Below, one piece after another: positions 52,444 through 61,921 of a stretch of 64,000 nt of DNA. Source of the DNA: Blastopirellula retiformator (lineage in GTDB: Bacteria > Planctomycetota > Planctomycetia > Pirellulales > Pirellulaceae); assembly GCF_007859755.1 (NCBI RefSeq), contig NZ_SJPF01000002.1, positions 515,729 through 579,728 of the forward strand, in the 5' to 3' direction. The position numbers and the translations under genes were made by a program. The notes beneath the pieces were generated by a model that was not told the origin of the DNA, made no database searches, and saw only the letters and a list, made by a program, of their open reading frames with translations. The first letter of the stretch is position 1, and every line of letters starts with the position of its first letter.

Positions 52444-54843
52444 CTAGGGGTTCGGGGTCGGAGACAGAAACAAATCGCTGGTGACGATCGCTTGGATCAT
52501 CGACTTCAAACCGTAGTCGTGCGACTCGGTGCTCTGCACGATTTCCTCAATCTGCCGCCGATCGGCGAACGTCACCGGGCGTCCGCCGCCATAAACCAAC
52601 AGCTTGGTGGCGATCGCTCGGGCAATCTGCGGGCGCCGGTCCGCCATCAGTTCGCGAAACTCGGCAAACCCGGCGAACTCTTGCCCATCGGGCAGCGTGC
52701 CGGCAGTTTGCAGATCTTGACCAATGCGGTAAGAGACCTTGCCGGGCAGCTTCTTCCCTTCGCCAATCGAACGGTACCACTGCCGCTCACCGCCGATGAC
52801 GTCGAATTTTTCCAGGGCAAATCCGATCGGATCGATCCGCCGATGGCAGCTGGCGCACATGGCGTCCTGGCGGTGCAGCGCGAGTTGCTCGTGAATCGTC
52901 GTCGCCCCGCGAATGTCGGGCTCAACGGCCGGCACCTTCGGTGGCGGCGGCGGAGACGGGCAACCGAGAATGTTATCCAACACCCAGACGCCACGGGTGA
53001 CTGGTGAGGTCGACGTGCCGTTGGCGGTCACCTTCAAGACGCTCGCTTGCGTCAGGACGCCGCCGCGAAGCGAATCGGCCGGCAAGCCGACTTTGCGATA
53101 CTGTTCGTTACCGCGGACTTGTTCAATTCCATAGTGCCGAGCCAACCGCTCGTTCACAATCGTCCAGTCGGCGTCGACAAAGTTGATGACGCTCAAGTCT
53201 TCTTTCAGCACCTGCTGAAAGAACCGCCGCGTCTCTTCGACCATCGCCTGCTGCAACAGGAAATCAAATTCCGGATAGAGTTTCGAGTCGGGCGTGGTGA
53301 ACTCAATGTCGTCCAGGTCGAGCCACCGCCCCGTAAAGTCAGTCACAAAGCGTTCGATCCGTGGATCGGCGATCATTCGCTCGACTTGACCGTTTAGCAC
53401 CTGCTTGTCACGCAGCTTGCCTGCGGCCGCCAAATCCAACAGCTCTTGGTCAGGCGCCGTTGACCACAGAAAGTACGAAAGCTTCGACGCGATGTCGTAG
53501 TCGTCTAGCTGCTCTGATCGCTCCAGCAACAAAAACTGCGGCGAGCACAAGACGGCCGTCACGCCAGTGCGGACGGCATCTTCAAACGACTGGCCGCTAC
53601 GATGACACTGCAAGGCCAGTTCAACGTAAGGCTCGACTGTCTCTGCGTCGACCGGCCGGCGAAACGCCTTGGGCAGGACGTTGGTCAAGATCCGCCGAAT
53701 GTCTTCCTCGGGGTGATCCGATTCAACGCGGCACGACTTGACCCCTTTGCGATGGCGCATCCAAACTGGCTGGTCTTCGACCAAGTGTAGGCTGTCCACG
53801 TCACCAAACAACTGCCGCTGTGCCTGGGAAGGAAAATCTTGATCAAGCGGCCCGTACGTCTCCGCCCACGCGACGGCGATACCAGGACGCTTCTCATGTT
53901 TGTCGCGCCACGTGACATGCTCGGGCCAGATCTGCGGCAAGATGTGAACGGTATCGCCCGCTTTCATGGCGGTCGTAAACTCGATCACCCGCGGCTTATC
54001 GGAGGTCCCGGTCACGTCGTAGACGCCGATCAACTTGCGCGTCGTCGAACCAAACAGACTGCCGACGTAGAGCGAAACCGAGAGCGTCCGATCGCCCGCC
54101 TGATAAGGCCACAAGGCGACGCGGCAGCGATAAACGCCATCCTCAATTGGATGAGCCGGATCGATCCGGGCAGGCGGCCAACCGGGGGTGAATTTGACGA
54201 ACGAGCCTTCCGCTTCCAGCGTCCCACCTTTCGCCTTCTTGACCGAATCGACGTTCTCCTTCACCTCCATCAATTCGATATGCCGCGTCTCGGGCTCCAG
54301 CGGACGAATGCGACGGATTGTGGCGTCGAAGGCGACGTTGGCCGCTTCCAAGTATTGTTCTAGCAGCACCGAAGAGATGCTCAGCCCGGCCGCCCCTTTG
54401 TCAAAGCCTTGCGCGTCGCCATCCTCGGGCAACAGATCGGCCAGCGGTTGGTCGATCCCCAGCAGATCGCAGACGGTATGCTCGTACTCTTTCCGGTTCA
54501 ATCGTCGCGTCGCCGGTCCCACGGCTTTGGCTGGTCGGGCGACGCTGGCCACGATGTCGTCGATGGCGGACCGAACTGTCGCGGCCGCCGGCTGCGTTTC
54601 TTCGGGCGGGGGCATCTCGCCATTTTCGAGCGCCGTGACGATTCGCCGCCAGGTGTCGAGCGTCGCCGGCGTCGTCTCGTGCAGCGTCAGCTGATCGAAC
54701 CGCAAATCGCCTTCCTGGGCATCCTCTCCATGACAACTGGTGCAATGGCTTGTGAGAAACTGCCGGACGTCTAAACCTGCGGCCCAGGCTGCTTCGATCC
54801 CAACGAAAAAGGCTAGAATTGCAATGACAATTCGATGCGACAA
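52444..54843 (-). CDS. planctomycete cytochrome-c / DUF1592 multi-domain secreted protein
   Basis: A 799-residue exported protein. A signal peptide (IVIAILAFFVGIEAAWAAG) precedes a cytochrome-c type domain with heme site CTSCHG and likely axial Met in GEMPPPEE. The order DUF1587, DUF1595, DUF1592, DUF1588, DUF1585 is then readable, for example RLNRKEYEHTVCDLLG (DUF1587), YDIASKLSYFLWSTAPDQELLDLA (DUF1592), CASCHRRIDPIGFALEKFDVIG (DUF1588, with a second CxxCH) and LLVYGGGRPVTFADR (DUF1585). The family is abundant in planctomycetes and always near DUF1552. An extracellular redox role is inferred. Confidence 0.94.
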   Translation of the reverse strand: MSHRIVIAILAFFVGIEAAWAAGLDVRQFLTSHCTSCHGEDAQEGDLRFDQLTLHETTPATLDTWRRIVTALENGEMPPPEETQPAAATVRSAIDDIVASVARPAKAVGPATRRLNRKEYEHTVCDLLGIDQPLADLLPEDGDAQGFDKGAAGLSISSVLLEQYLEAANVAFDATIRRIRPLEPETRHIELMEVKENVDSVKKAKGGTLEAEGSFVKFTPGWPPARIDPAHPIEDGVYRCRVALWPYQAGDRTLSVSLYVGSLFGSTTRKLIGVYDVTGTSDKPRVIEFTTAMKAGDTVHILPQIWPEHVTWRDKHEKRPGIAVAWAETYGPLDQDFPSQAQRQLFGDVDSLHLVEDQPVWMRHRKGVKSCRVESDHPEEDIRRILTNVLPKAFRRPVDAETVEPYVELALQCHRSGQSFEDAVRTGVTAVLCSPQFLLLERSEQLDDYDIASKLSYFLWSTAPDQELLDLAAAGKLRDKQVLNGQVERMIADPRIERFVTDFTGRWLDLDDIEFTTPDSKLYPEFDFLLQQAMVEETRRFFQQVLKEDLSVINFVDADWTIVNERLARHYGIEQVRGNEQYRKVGLPADSLRGGVLTQASVLKVTANGTSTSPVTRGVWVLDNILGCPSPPPPPKVPAVEPDIRGATTIHEQLALHRQDAMCASCHRRIDPIGFALEKFDVIGGERQWYRSIGEGKKLPGKVSYRIGQDLQTAGTLPDGQEFAGFAEFRELMADRRPQIARAIATKLLVYGGGRPVTFADRRQIEEIVQSTESHDYGLKSMIQAIVTSDLFLSPTPNP

Positions 54844-55099
54844 GGGGTTTCTCCAAGACGGGGGCGAACCGGTGACGGCAACCTACCATTCTACCTGGGA
54901 AACTCGCCAGCCGCCAAACTCGATTTGTGGGCGAAGGATCCGCCACTGCAGCTCCACCTTTCTTTTCGGTATCCCTGCCGCCGATACCAGCGTGATCGAG
55001 TGCGTCAGGTAAACTGAAAGAGAGGGTCCGACCGCCGTTGTGACGCGTGCCCCCTGCCCGCCAAGTTTTTCACGCCGATTTGAGAAAGGGAGGTGTCCG

Positions 55100-55549
55100 A
55101 TGTCTTCCAAACCTGTCAAAGAGATCCTGGATCAAATACGCTCGGCCCATCGCCAGGTGATGAAGTCGTGCCGCAAGCTTCGCACCGCCGAGCCGGACTC
55201 GCGGATGCAGCTCCTCTTCGAGTTTATCGAGCGGCACGAAGAGGAGTTCAACATCGCCGTGCGGCATTTTGAAAAAGACGCCGGCGGAAACGGACAGCTG
55301 GAGACCTGGCTGCAGTTCACCTCGGAAGAGGACATCAACGAAAATCTGCAACAGATCGAATTGACCGCCGACATGTCGGCGGAAGAAATCGTCGGGCAAG
55401 TCCTGGCGTTCGCCGACAAGTTGATCGCCACCTATCGCGATCTCGCCGCGACAACATCGTCACCCCAATTGCAGGAACTGTTCCAAGACCTGGTTCAATT
55501 TGAGGAAGACAAACAAAAACAGTACGCCAAGATGATGCAAGACTGGTAA
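55100..55549 (+). CDS. small helical (ferritin-like) protein of unknown function
   Basis: A 149-residue cytoplasmic protein, all-helical by pattern. GGGAGG lies six bases before the ATG at 55100. Glu and His occur in helices (RHEEEFNIAVRHFEK, FEEDKQKQYAKM), and the LETWLQF segment follows. A four-helix bundle of ferritin or hemerythrin type is plausible, but I cannot place a metal site with certainty. Monocistronic. Confidence 0.72.
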   Translation: MSSKPVKEILDQIRSAHRQVMKSCRKLRTAEPDSRMQLLFEFIERHEEEFNIAVRHFEKDAGGNGQLETWLQFTSEEDINENLQQIELTADMSAEEIVGQVLAFADKLIATYRDLAATTSSPQLQELFQDLVQFEEDKQKQYAKMMQDW

Positions 55550-55889
55550 CTTGTCGTTTGCTCCGCAAGCGGTCGACAGGCCATCCACGCCCAAAATGCC
55601 GCGCGCGAAGCGAGGATTCATGATAATTCGCTGGCGGCGCTATAGTTTTGAGACATATTATTAAGGGGTGCGTTATTCTCCGCCAATCGGGCGGCAGCGT
55701 GACCGATTGCGGATCTCTTTCCCCTTGCCAGGTTCCCTATAAACGCGTTGCGAGAGTTTGGCCTCAGCGCTCCGCTCGGAGCGACGATCGCGCGTCGTTC
55801 TGATCGCCCCCCCAACAACCGTACCTATCACTACTCCCGGGCATCGCAGTCATAGCATGGCGCTCGTCTGTTTGCGTAGCCTCGTATCG
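55550..55889. other. intergenic region between convergent genes
   Basis: 340 bases with no gene. A seven-pair hairpin CGCTCCG / CGGAGCG is at 55768-55783, and an overlapping CGACG / CGTCG stem follows. An AT-rich stretch lies at 55635-55680. No T-run terminator was found. Confidence 0.45.
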
Positions 55890-57053
55890 CTAGATCAGCG
55901 ACGTTCCGCCGCGGGCATCCTTGACGAGCAAATGAATAAAGTGAATTTTGCGGACCACCGAGCGCGACATCACAAATGGGTAGAAGTCTTGCTGCCCCAT
56001 GCTGCGGGCCAGTTCGTTAATGACCGTCGTCAGTTGCACCCACGAGTTGATCAGCAGGATCACCCGCTTGGCGTCTTCGTCCTTCGGGTCGTACAGGTCG
56101 TCGACCGTAAACGGCTCGACCGCCTGCTCGACTTCTTCTCCCCGTAGCCCAAAGCGAAGCGCCGTGTCGAGGCTATCGACCACATGCAGATAGTGGGCCC
56201 AACATTCGGCCCAATCTTCCCAGGGATGGACCGACGCGTAAGAGCTAATAAACCGATTGGCCCAGTCGGCGGGAGGACCATGTTCGTAATTGCGCTTCAG
56301 AGCGGCGGCGTAGTCCGCGCGCTCATCGCCAAATACTTCGCGAAACTTCTTGTGCCACTCGGTCTTGTCGACCAGGCGATCCCAATAGTAATGACCGATC
56401 TCGTGGCGAAAGTGACCGAGCAGCGTGCGATACGGCTCGCGCATCTCGTGCCGCGTCTTCTCGCGAATCGAGTCGTTCGCCTCTTCGATGTTCAGCGTGA
56501 TTAAGCCATTGGCATGCCCGGTCATCACCCGCGGGCCTCCCTCCGGCGAACGGAGAAAGTCGAACATCACTCCACGCTCTGGGTCTTCGCTCACTTTTGA
56601 GACGACCGGCAACCCCAATTGCAGCAGCTGCGCGACCAGGCGACGTTTGGCGTTCTCGATCTTTCGCCACCATTGCCCATTCTCGTCAATGTCGAGACCG
56701 GGAATCGTGTTATTCAGCCGGCACGAGCGGCACAACGGCTCCTCTTCTTCGGCAGGAACCAGCCAATTGCAGCCGGCCGGCGAGTGGAAGTTCTCGCACC
56801 GTTTCCAGAGGGCGCCTTCCTCTTCCTGGCCAGCGACCACCCAGGCGTCTTTCTCGTCGGCCGGGGTCATCGCCAACACCTGCAACAGATCGGGCTGAAA
56901 GCCGAGCGGCGTCTTACAGCCCAGGCAAAAGCTGTTGTAGAAATATACCGGCCGCTGGCAGCGGCACCGATAGGCGTTGCGGCGACCGGTCGGCTCGTCC
57001 GACTTCCACGACTCGATGAGACGCCGCGTGATCGCCTCGAAGATTTCCAACAT
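55890..57053 (-). CDS. zinc-ribbon plus putative zinc metallopeptidase (COG4307-like)
   Basis: A 387-residue cytoplasmic protein. The N-terminal third has a zinc ribbon (CRCQRPVYFYNSFCLGC) and further Cys (CENFHSPAGCNW, CRSCR). The C-terminal part has the HExxH motif RHEIGHYYWDRLV, then YNYEHGPP and HPWEDWAECWAHYLHVVD, matching a putative zinc-binding peptidase family. ATG at 57053 is preferred over an upstream in-frame start. The substrate is unknown. Confidence 0.87.
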   Translation of the reverse strand: MLEIFEAITRRLIESWKSDEPTGRRNAYRCRCQRPVYFYNSFCLGCKTPLGFQPDLLQVLAMTPADEKDAWVVAGQEEEGALWKRCENFHSPAGCNWLVPAEEEEPLCRSCRLNNTIPGLDIDENGQWWRKIENAKRRLVAQLLQLGLPVVSKVSEDPERGVMFDFLRSPEGGPRVMTGHANGLITLNIEEANDSIREKTRHEMREPYRTLLGHFRHEIGHYYWDRLVDKTEWHKKFREVFGDERADYAAALKRNYEHGPPADWANRFISSYASVHPWEDWAECWAHYLHVVDSLDTALRFGLRGEEVEQAVEPFTVDDLYDPKDEDAKRVILLINSWVQLTTVINELARSMGQQDFYPFVMSRSVVRKIHFIHLLVKDARGGTSLI

Positions 57054-57414
57054 TGCGAGTCGCTTTCCTTGCCGGCGAGACGAATAATCCGAATGCGGCG
57101 TCAATTATAGAGCGGCAAGGTTTCGCCACCAATCGATTTTGGAGGGGACCTTTTCTGATCGGCCGGGCGACCCTGTCCCGGCCCGTTTTTCAATTTACGG
57201 CGGCGAAATCGGCACTCCCGCTCGCGGAAGCTGGCGAAAATCGCCTTGGCCAGACTCCAGCAGTCGCACCGGCGATTTGGTTCAGTTAGACTGTAACGCC
57301 ACCAAACCCATTTCCCCCCGCCCTGCACCGTTTGCCGGCCAGCTTTGCTCTCCCCGCCTGCGGCCGCACTGGTGCATTGCCCCCGTACACGATCACGACA
57401 TTCGGAGTCGCCTC
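57054..57414. other. divergent intergenic region with a leader hairpin
   Basis: 361 bases between the zinc peptidase gene and the esterase gene. At 57161-57190 the plus strand has the stem GGCCGGG / CCCGGCC followed by CGTTTTT, a terminator-like structure 225 bases before the esterase start. This could be an attenuator or the end of a short leader RNA. No other gene was found. Confidence 0.45.
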
Positions 57415-60009
57415 ATGCACCGTTCCGTTTTCTGTTGGATTCTCGCTTGCCTGGCCTTGGCGCCGGCTCTGACTCCGGCGCTGGCCGAAGAGCACCCGGA
57501 CCGCGTCGTTCAGCCCGGCGTGCCAAAGGGAAAGCTGACTTCCGGTACGTTCACCGACAGCAAGCTCTTCCCCGGCACGGTCCGCGACTATCAAGTCTAT
57601 GTGCCGGCCCAATACGACGGCAGCCAGTCTGCTTCTTTGCTGGTTTGCATGGATGGCCTCGGGTTCGCCAGTGCGAAAGGCGCCTATCGCGTGCCGACGA
57701 TTCTGGACAACCTGATTCACAAGAAAGAGCTGCCGGTCACGATCGCCGTCTTCGTCAATCCTGGCAAGATTCCCGCCACCATCCCCGGCGGCCAAACCCT
57801 CAGCAATCGCTCGTACGAGTACGACTCGCTTGGCGATCGCTACGCTACCTTTCTGATTGACGAGTTCCTGCCGGTCGCGCTGAAAGACTTGAAGGTCACC
57901 ACCGATCCGGCGCAGCGGGCCGTTTGCGGCGGTTCGTCAGGCGGCATCTGCGCGTTCACGGTCGCCTGGGAGCGTCCCGATCAGTTCGGCAAGGTCCTCA
58001 GCAATATCGGCAGCTATACCAACATCCGCGGCGGCTGGGCCTATCCCGGTTTGATCCGCCAGACGAAGGACAACCCGAAGCCGATCAAGGTTTACCTGCA
58101 AGACGGGGTCGACGACCTCAGCAACCTGCACGGCAGTTGGCCGCTGGGCAATCATGACATGGCCGCCGCCCTGCAGTTTGCCGGCTACCCCTACAAGCTG
58201 GTCTTTACCGAAGGGGGTCACAGCGGCAAGTGGGCCGGCGAAGTGCTGCCAGAGGCGCTGAAGTGGCTGTGGGATGAAAATGCCGAGTCGACCAACGTGC
58301 CGATCGTCAACACCAAGCCAAAGTGGGAACCCCACCCCGACGCCGTCGTGCAAGAGGGCGTGCCGCAAGGTACCGTCCACCAGATGGAGCCATGGGAATC
58401 GAAGATCTTCCCCGGCACGATCCGCGATTGGTCGATCTACGTGCCGGCGCAGTACAAGGCCGATCAGCCCGCGGCGCTGATGGTCTTTCAGGATGGCGAA
58501 AGGATGCGCGACGTCAAAGGACGTTGGCGCGTCCCGACCGTCTATGACAACCTGATTGCTCGTGGAGACATGCCCCCGACGATCGCCATCTTTATCAACC
58601 CCGGTCAAGACAAGACTAAGGAGCCGAGGAGAGGGAAATTCTCGAACCGTGGTTACGAGTACGACAGTCTCGGCGACCGCTACGTTCGCTTCCTGACCGA
58701 AGAGATCCTGCCCGAGGTTCGCAAGCAATACAACATCACCGACGATCCCAATCTGCACGCGATTGGCGGGTCGAGCTCGGGCGCCATCTGTGCGTTTACC
58801 TCGGCCTGGGAGCGGCCCGACGTTTTCCGTAAGGTTTATTCCAGCGTCGGCAGCTTCACCAACCTGCGCGGCGGCAACATCTACCCCGCCCTGGTTCGCA
58901 AGACCGAGCCGAAACCGATTCGCGTTTACATGGCCGATACCAGCGGCGACGTCGACAACGCCTTCGGCAGTTGGCCGTGGGCCAATCAGCGGATGTCGTC
59001 GGCGCTCAAGTACATGGGCTACGACCATCGTTTCGACTGGGCTGAAGGGTATGCGCATAATTCCGATTTCGGCGGCGCCCGCTTCCCTGAGGCGATGAAA
59101 TGGCTCTGGCGCGACGAAACGCACGTGCCGCAGATCAATACCAAGGACGACCTGCGCAGCGACTACACGCTGCTCACGTTGCTTGTGCCTGGCGAAGACT
59201 GGGAACTGGTCGCTGAGGATCTCGGCTTTGCCGACGCCCTGTGTGCCGACGATGCTGGCAATCTGTACTACTGCGACATGAAGGCCCCGGCGATCGTCCG
59301 CATCAACGCGGCCGACGGCTCGAAGACCGAAATCGCCAAGGAGTCGGTCAGCGGGCTTGAGTTCAGTCCCGATCAGACCGTTTTGTACGGCTGCCAAGGC
59401 TCGAAGAACCGGGTGATCTCGATCAATGTGAAAAGCGGCGAGATCAAGACGGTCGCCGAAGGGGTCAAACCGAACGACCTGGCGGTCACCAAGGACGGCT
59501 TCATCCTGATCACCGAAACGGGCGCCCATCAGGTTACCCGCATCGATCCAAAGACAGGCGAAGTGACGCCGGCCGACGTCGGCATCGCCAAGCCCAACGG
59601 GATCGCGCTGACCAACGATCGCGGTACGCTGGCCGTTTCCGACTACGGCGGCGACCATACGTGGACCTTCCGCGTTAACCCGGGCGGCGTTCTGGACGCC
59701 AAACAATCGACGATGCCGATGCGGCTGCCGATTGATCCCCAGGGAGAGTTTCGCTTCAATCAGCCGCCGCCGTACGTCGCCGCGGCGAAGGGGGACGGCA
59801 TGGCGATCGACAAGGCGGGCCGCTATTACGTCACCAGCGCGCTGGGCGTCCAGGTCTTTGATCCAACTTGCCGGCCGTGCGGCGTGCTGCCAAAGGTTGA
59901 CCCCGATCAACCGCTGACCACCTGCATGCTGGCGGGCGAAGATCACAGCACGCTGTTCATCGCCCACGGCAAGAATATCTATCGCCGCAAGTTGTCGATC
60001 GAGAAGTAG
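57415..60009 (+). CDS. secreted protein with two tandem esterase domains and a C-terminal SMP-30-like propeller
   Basis: An 864-residue exported protein (signal MHRSVFCWILACLALAPALT, cleavage after ALA). Two enterochelin-esterase-like (esterase D fold) domains repeat head to tail: residues 35-290 and 313-580, with parallel blocks LFPGTVRDYQVYVPAQY / IFPGTIRDWSIYVPAQY. Nucleophile motifs are GGSSGG (Ser175) and GGSSSG (Ser454), and His is in EGGHSG and GYAHNS. The last 250 residues are a gluconolactonase/SMP-30-type propeller (LVAEDLGFADALCADDAGNLYYCD, PNGIALTNDRGTLAVSDY). Carbohydrate-ester hydrolysis is inferred. Confidence 0.9.
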   Translation: MHRSVFCWILACLALAPALTPALAEEHPDRVVQPGVPKGKLTSGTFTDSKLFPGTVRDYQVYVPAQYDGSQSASLLVCMDGLGFASAKGAYRVPTILDNLIHKKELPVTIAVFVNPGKIPATIPGGQTLSNRSYEYDSLGDRYATFLIDEFLPVALKDLKVTTDPAQRAVCGGSSGGICAFTVAWERPDQFGKVLSNIGSYTNIRGGWAYPGLIRQTKDNPKPIKVYLQDGVDDLSNLHGSWPLGNHDMAAALQFAGYPYKLVFTEGGHSGKWAGEVLPEALKWLWDENAESTNVPIVNTKPKWEPHPDAVVQEGVPQGTVHQMEPWESKIFPGTIRDWSIYVPAQYKADQPAALMVFQDGERMRDVKGRWRVPTVYDNLIARGDMPPTIAIFINPGQDKTKEPRRGKFSNRGYEYDSLGDRYVRFLTEEILPEVRKQYNITDDPNLHAIGGSSSGAICAFTSAWERPDVFRKVYSSVGSFTNLRGGNIYPALVRKTEPKPIRVYMADTSGDVDNAFGSWPWANQRMSSALKYMGYDHRFDWAEGYAHNSDFGGARFPEAMKWLWRDETHVPQINTKDDLRSDYTLLTLLVPGEDWELVAEDLGFADALCADDAGNLYYCDMKAPAIVRINAADGSKTEIAKESVSGLEFSPDQTVLYGCQGSKNRVISINVKSGEIKTVAEGVKPNDLAVTKDGFILITETGAHQVTRIDPKTGEVTPADVGIAKPNGIALTNDRGTLAVSDYGGDHTWTFRVNPGGVLDAKQSTMPMRLPIDPQGEFRFNQPPPYVAAAKGDGMAIDKAGRYYVTSALGVQVFDPTCRPCGVLPKVDPDQPLTTCMLAGEDHSTLFIAHGKNIYRRKLSIEK

Positions 60010-60014
60010 GTCGC

Positions 60015-60794
60015 CTACTTCTCTTGCGGCATTCCAGGAAAGAATGCATTGGTCCGGGCGACATAATCTGCGTAGCCCGGCTTTTTTTGCGATAGCGACT
60101 TCTCGAGCAAAGTCACGCCGGAGACCTTCATCAAGAAGACCGACATCGCCGCCGGTCCAACCGCCGTCCACCATGGCGCGCCATGTGCGAGTGCGACCAG
60201 GTAAAGGCCCCACCAAACCAGAAAGTCGCCAAAGTAATTTGGATGACGCGTATATCGCCACAGGCCGCGATCGAGCACCGCGTTCTCATCTGCGCGAGTC
60301 GCGCGAAAGTGGGCCAGTTGCCAATCGCCGACCGCTTCAAAGAAAACGCCCGTCGCCCAGACGGCGGTCCCCAAGATCGCTAGCCAAATCATCGGCGGCG
60401 CTTCCGTCGCGATTCCGGCCTGAATCGGTAGCGAAACGACCCACATCACAAAGCCTTGCAGCGCGAAGACCGTCACCAGACTTACCCAGGGAAACGCGGC
60501 GCCCCAGTGATCGCGCATCTCACGATAACGGTAGTCCTCTTCCTTGCCATGGTTCCGCCAGGCGAGATAGCCGCTCAGCCGCACGCCCCACAAGGTCGTC
60601 AGTAGGGGCAATAGAAGGCTCGCGTGCTGGCTCACCCCAAACGACGTCCAGCTGATCAGGACAAACCCCAAGCCCCACGCCACATCGACGACGCTGGCGT
60701 CCTTGCGCCATAAGCTAACCACCCAGACAAGCGTCATGAACCCGGCGATGACGCTTGCCGAGCTGAGGAAGACTTCGCTCAATTCTGTGGACAT
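60015..60794 (-). CDS. DUF1295 membrane protein (steroid 5-alpha-reductase-like)
   Basis: A 259-residue polytopic membrane protein starting at ATG 60794. The family signature is RYTRHPNYFGDFLVWWGLYLVAL, preceded by WRNHGKEEDYRYREMRDHWG. About six membrane helices are visible. Members resemble isoprenylcysteine methyltransferases and steroid reductases. The start overlaps the stop of the methyltransferase gene (16 bases), so the two are coupled. It is the last gene of the lipid cluster. Confidence 0.9.
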   Translation of the reverse strand: MSTELSEVFLSSASVIAGFMTLVWVVSLWRKDASVVDVAWGLGFVLISWTSFGVSQHASLLLPLLTTLWGVRLSGYLAWRNHGKEEDYRYREMRDHWGAAFPWVSLVTVFALQGFVMWVVSLPIQAGIATEAPPMIWLAILGTAVWATGVFFEAVGDWQLAHFRATRADENAVLDRGLWRYTRHPNYFGDFLVWWGLYLVALAHGAPWWTAVGPAAMSVFLMKVSGVTLLEKSLSQKKPGYADYVARTNAFFPGMPQEK

Positions 60795-61921
60795 CGTTGA
60801 AACAGATAATGAGAAACGAACCACTGCTGGCCGCCGGCGTAGGCGAACAGCTCTTCACACGCGATAAAGAACATCCGCCAGCGGTTGTGCCAGCGATTCG
60901 CCTCGTCGGCCCCATACGTTTGCTCAAAGACCTGCCGAAGTTCGCGTCGCGCCGCATCTTGATTCCGCAGCCACGCCCGGCAGGTTTTCGCATAGTGAGT
61001 TCCTTCCCAGATCCAATGCGACTGCAGGTCTAAAGGCGATCCGCAGTTCGGCAACAGATCGACGCTCGGCATCATGCCGCCGGAGAAGAAATAGCGGCCC
61101 ATCCAGTTCCGTTCTCCTTCGGACTGGAACAGGTAGGGGGCCTCGTTCTGGCAAAAAATATGGACGAACAACTTTCCGCCAGGCCGCAGCCAGGTGTCGA
61201 TCCGCCGCATCAACTCACGATGGTTCCGCATATGCTCAAACATCTCGACCGACACGACCCGGTCAAATGTCCCGCTGGTCGCAAACTCGTTCATATCGGC
61301 GGTGATGACGGTCAGGTTCGTCAGTCCCCGTTCTTTGGCCTGCGCCTGAATGAATTCTCGCTGCGAGTTGGAGTTGGAAACCGACGTGATTCGGCTCTGC
61401 GGATAATGCTCGGCCATCCACAGCGACAGCGAGCCCCAGCCGCATCCCAGCTCTAGCACATCTAACCCGTTGACCAGTTCGGCGTGCTCGCAGGTGATCC
61501 GCAGGGCATTCTCTTCCGCTTCGTCCAACGTGCGGGTCTGCGGCGTCCAGTAGCAACAGCTGTACTTCAGCCGGGCGCCGAGCGCCTTCTTAAAGAACGC
61601 GGCCGGCACCTCATAGTGCTGCTCGTTCGCCTTTTGCGGCACAACGGCGATCGGCGCCGCTTGAGCGGCGCGAATGAAGTTCTCCAGCGCATGCTCGTCG
61701 TGACGATCGCCGCGCTGCCGCATCCCTTGCTTCAGCAAACTACGAACGCCAAACCGAATGAGCGCATCGGGCAAACGGCCATTCTCGGCCGCACCCAACA
61801 GCAGTCCAAACCAGGAAACGCGCCGATCTTCTAATAGTTCGGCTTGTCCCAGGCAATCTGGACAACTCTCACCGCTTTCTCGCGAAACGCCGCTTCGCAA
61901 TAACACAGGTAGTACTCCCAC
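60779..61921 (-). CDS. cyclopropane-fatty-acid-synthase-like methyltransferase
   Basis: An SAM-dependent methyltransferase of up to 380 residues. The SAM site is VLELGCGWGSLSLWMAEHYP (LELGCGWG), followed by SNSNSQREFIQAQ and VVSVEMFEHMRNH. The N-terminal part starts inside the previous gene; homologous sequence begins only around VSWFGLLLGAAENGRLP, so the true start may be a later TTG and the first 30 residues may be untranslated. It lies in a DUF1365-CFA-CFA-DUF1295 cluster, which points to fatty-acyl chain modification. Confidence 0.86.
   Translation of the reverse strand: MGVLPVLLRSGVSRESGESCPDCLGQAELLEDRRVSWFGLLLGAAENGRLPDALIRFGVRSLLKQGMRQRGDRHDEHALENFIRAAQAAPIAVVPQKANEQHYEVPAAFFKKALGARLKYSCCYWTPQTRTLDEAEENALRITCEHAELVNGLDVLELGCGWGSLSLWMAEHYPQSRITSVSNSNSQREFIQAQAKERGLTNLTVITADMNEFATSGTFDRVVSVEMFEHMRNHRELMRRIDTWLRPGGKLFVHIFCQNEAPYLFQSEGERNWMGRYFFSGGMMPSVDLLPNCGSPLDLQSHWIWEGTHYAKTCRAWLRNQDAARRELRQVFEQTYGADEANRWHNRWRMFFIACEELFAYAGGQQWFVSHYLFQRCPQN

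Noticed and set aside
57937-60261. Open frame of 774 codons antisense to the esterase gene
   Set aside because: Shadow frame; repeats of Gly/Asp/Arg/Val without domains, and it crosses into the next real gene.
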